Positions 14,304 through 14,353 of a stretch of 14,353 nt of DNA are shown here, in pieces. A model generated the notes under the pieces. That model was not told where the DNA came from, did no database searches, and saw only the letters and a list, made by a program, of their open reading frames with translations. Positions within the stretch are counted from its first letter, which is position 1. Each line of letters starts with the position of its first letter. A program made the position numbers and the translations under genes. Source of the DNA: an uncultured SAR324 cluster bacterium (GTDB taxonomy: Bacteria > SAR324 > NAC60-12); the NCBI GenBank assembly GCA_902513935.1, contig CABXOR010000043.1, forward strand, positions 1-14,353, in the 5' to 3' direction.

Positions 14304-14353
14304 ATGCCACAAACTATAGAATCATTGATTAAACTTGCCGAAACTGATCGTGA
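14304..14353 (+). CDS. Possible 5' end of a gene running off the right edge
   Basis: ATG at 14304 opens a frame to the window end reading MPQTIESLIKLAETDR. The frame looks protein-like, with a helical amphipathic start, but is only 16 codons. No Shine-Dalgarno is clear, and a GTG at 14280 in frame is an alternative start. The preceding 256 nt after the TPR gene (14048-14303) show no other coding signal, so a new gene beginning here is plausible. I cannot name it. Confidence 0.35.
   Translation, partial: MPQTIESLIKLAETDR

Noticed and set aside
1..14353. CRISPR arrays, insertion sequences, toxin-antitoxin pairs or phage genes
   Set aside because: No regular spaced repeats, transposase motifs, paired small toxin-like ORFs or phage structural genes were found.

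Overview
The window looks like a stretch of Gram-negative chromosome of moderately low G+C. It holds housekeeping genes (class II fumarase, RlmN), envelope proteins that need an outer membrane or periplasm (a TonB-type C-terminal domain, an ExbB/ExbD-like pair, a probable lipoprotein), and no plasmid, phage or CRISPR signature beyond one tyrosine recombinase. The family mix would suit a deltaproteobacterium-like or SAR324-like marine lineage, but this is an impression and not an assignment. Many genes lack a clear Shine-Dalgarno sequence; the SDR gene and fumC are the clear exceptions.

Layout. Positions 1-106 (minus) carry the 5' end of a small membrane protein that runs off the left edge, with a good sigma70-type promoter behind it. 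Positions 289-370 hold a palindromic repeat. Then come an SDR oxidoreductase (530-1297), a second, nested palindromic repeat (about 1346-1415), a perfect 15-bp inverted repeat in the fumC leader (1454-1506), and fumC (1536-2930). Convergent to fumC is a two-gene minus-strand unit: a periplasmic protein with a TonB/TolA-like C-terminus (4977-3997) followed 12 nt later by a tyrosine recombinase with a full catalytic set (3984-2995). A possible 62-residue membrane peptide (5354-5166) and an aldose 1-epimerase (5484-6401) follow.

The minus-strand block from 9528 to 6434 reads rlmN, a 5'-truncated DsrE-like gene, nrtS (a small nitrate/nitrite transporter family), a TVP38/TMEM64 membrane protein and, in a stretch without any long ORF, a decayed DUF547 gene split over three reading frames. 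Both decayed genes have lost their 5' part, and in both the surviving part begins immediately at the stop codon of an intact upstream gene.

The right third is a tight plus-strand operon. It encodes a zinc-ribbon protein with a MotA/TolQ/ExbB-type channel domain (9652-10833), an ExbD/TolR-like one-TM protein that overlaps it by ATGA (10830-11354), and an 898-codon TPR protein with a lipoprotein-like signal (11366-14047). The ExbD-like partner has Ser where ExbD/TolR/MotB have the essential proton-carrying Asp. This makes the operon the best candidate here for an undescribed system: an ExbB/ExbD-like complex that either does not use the usual proton path or uses another residue, coupled to a large periplasmic TPR scaffold.

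The last 50 bases may start another protein (14304 onward).
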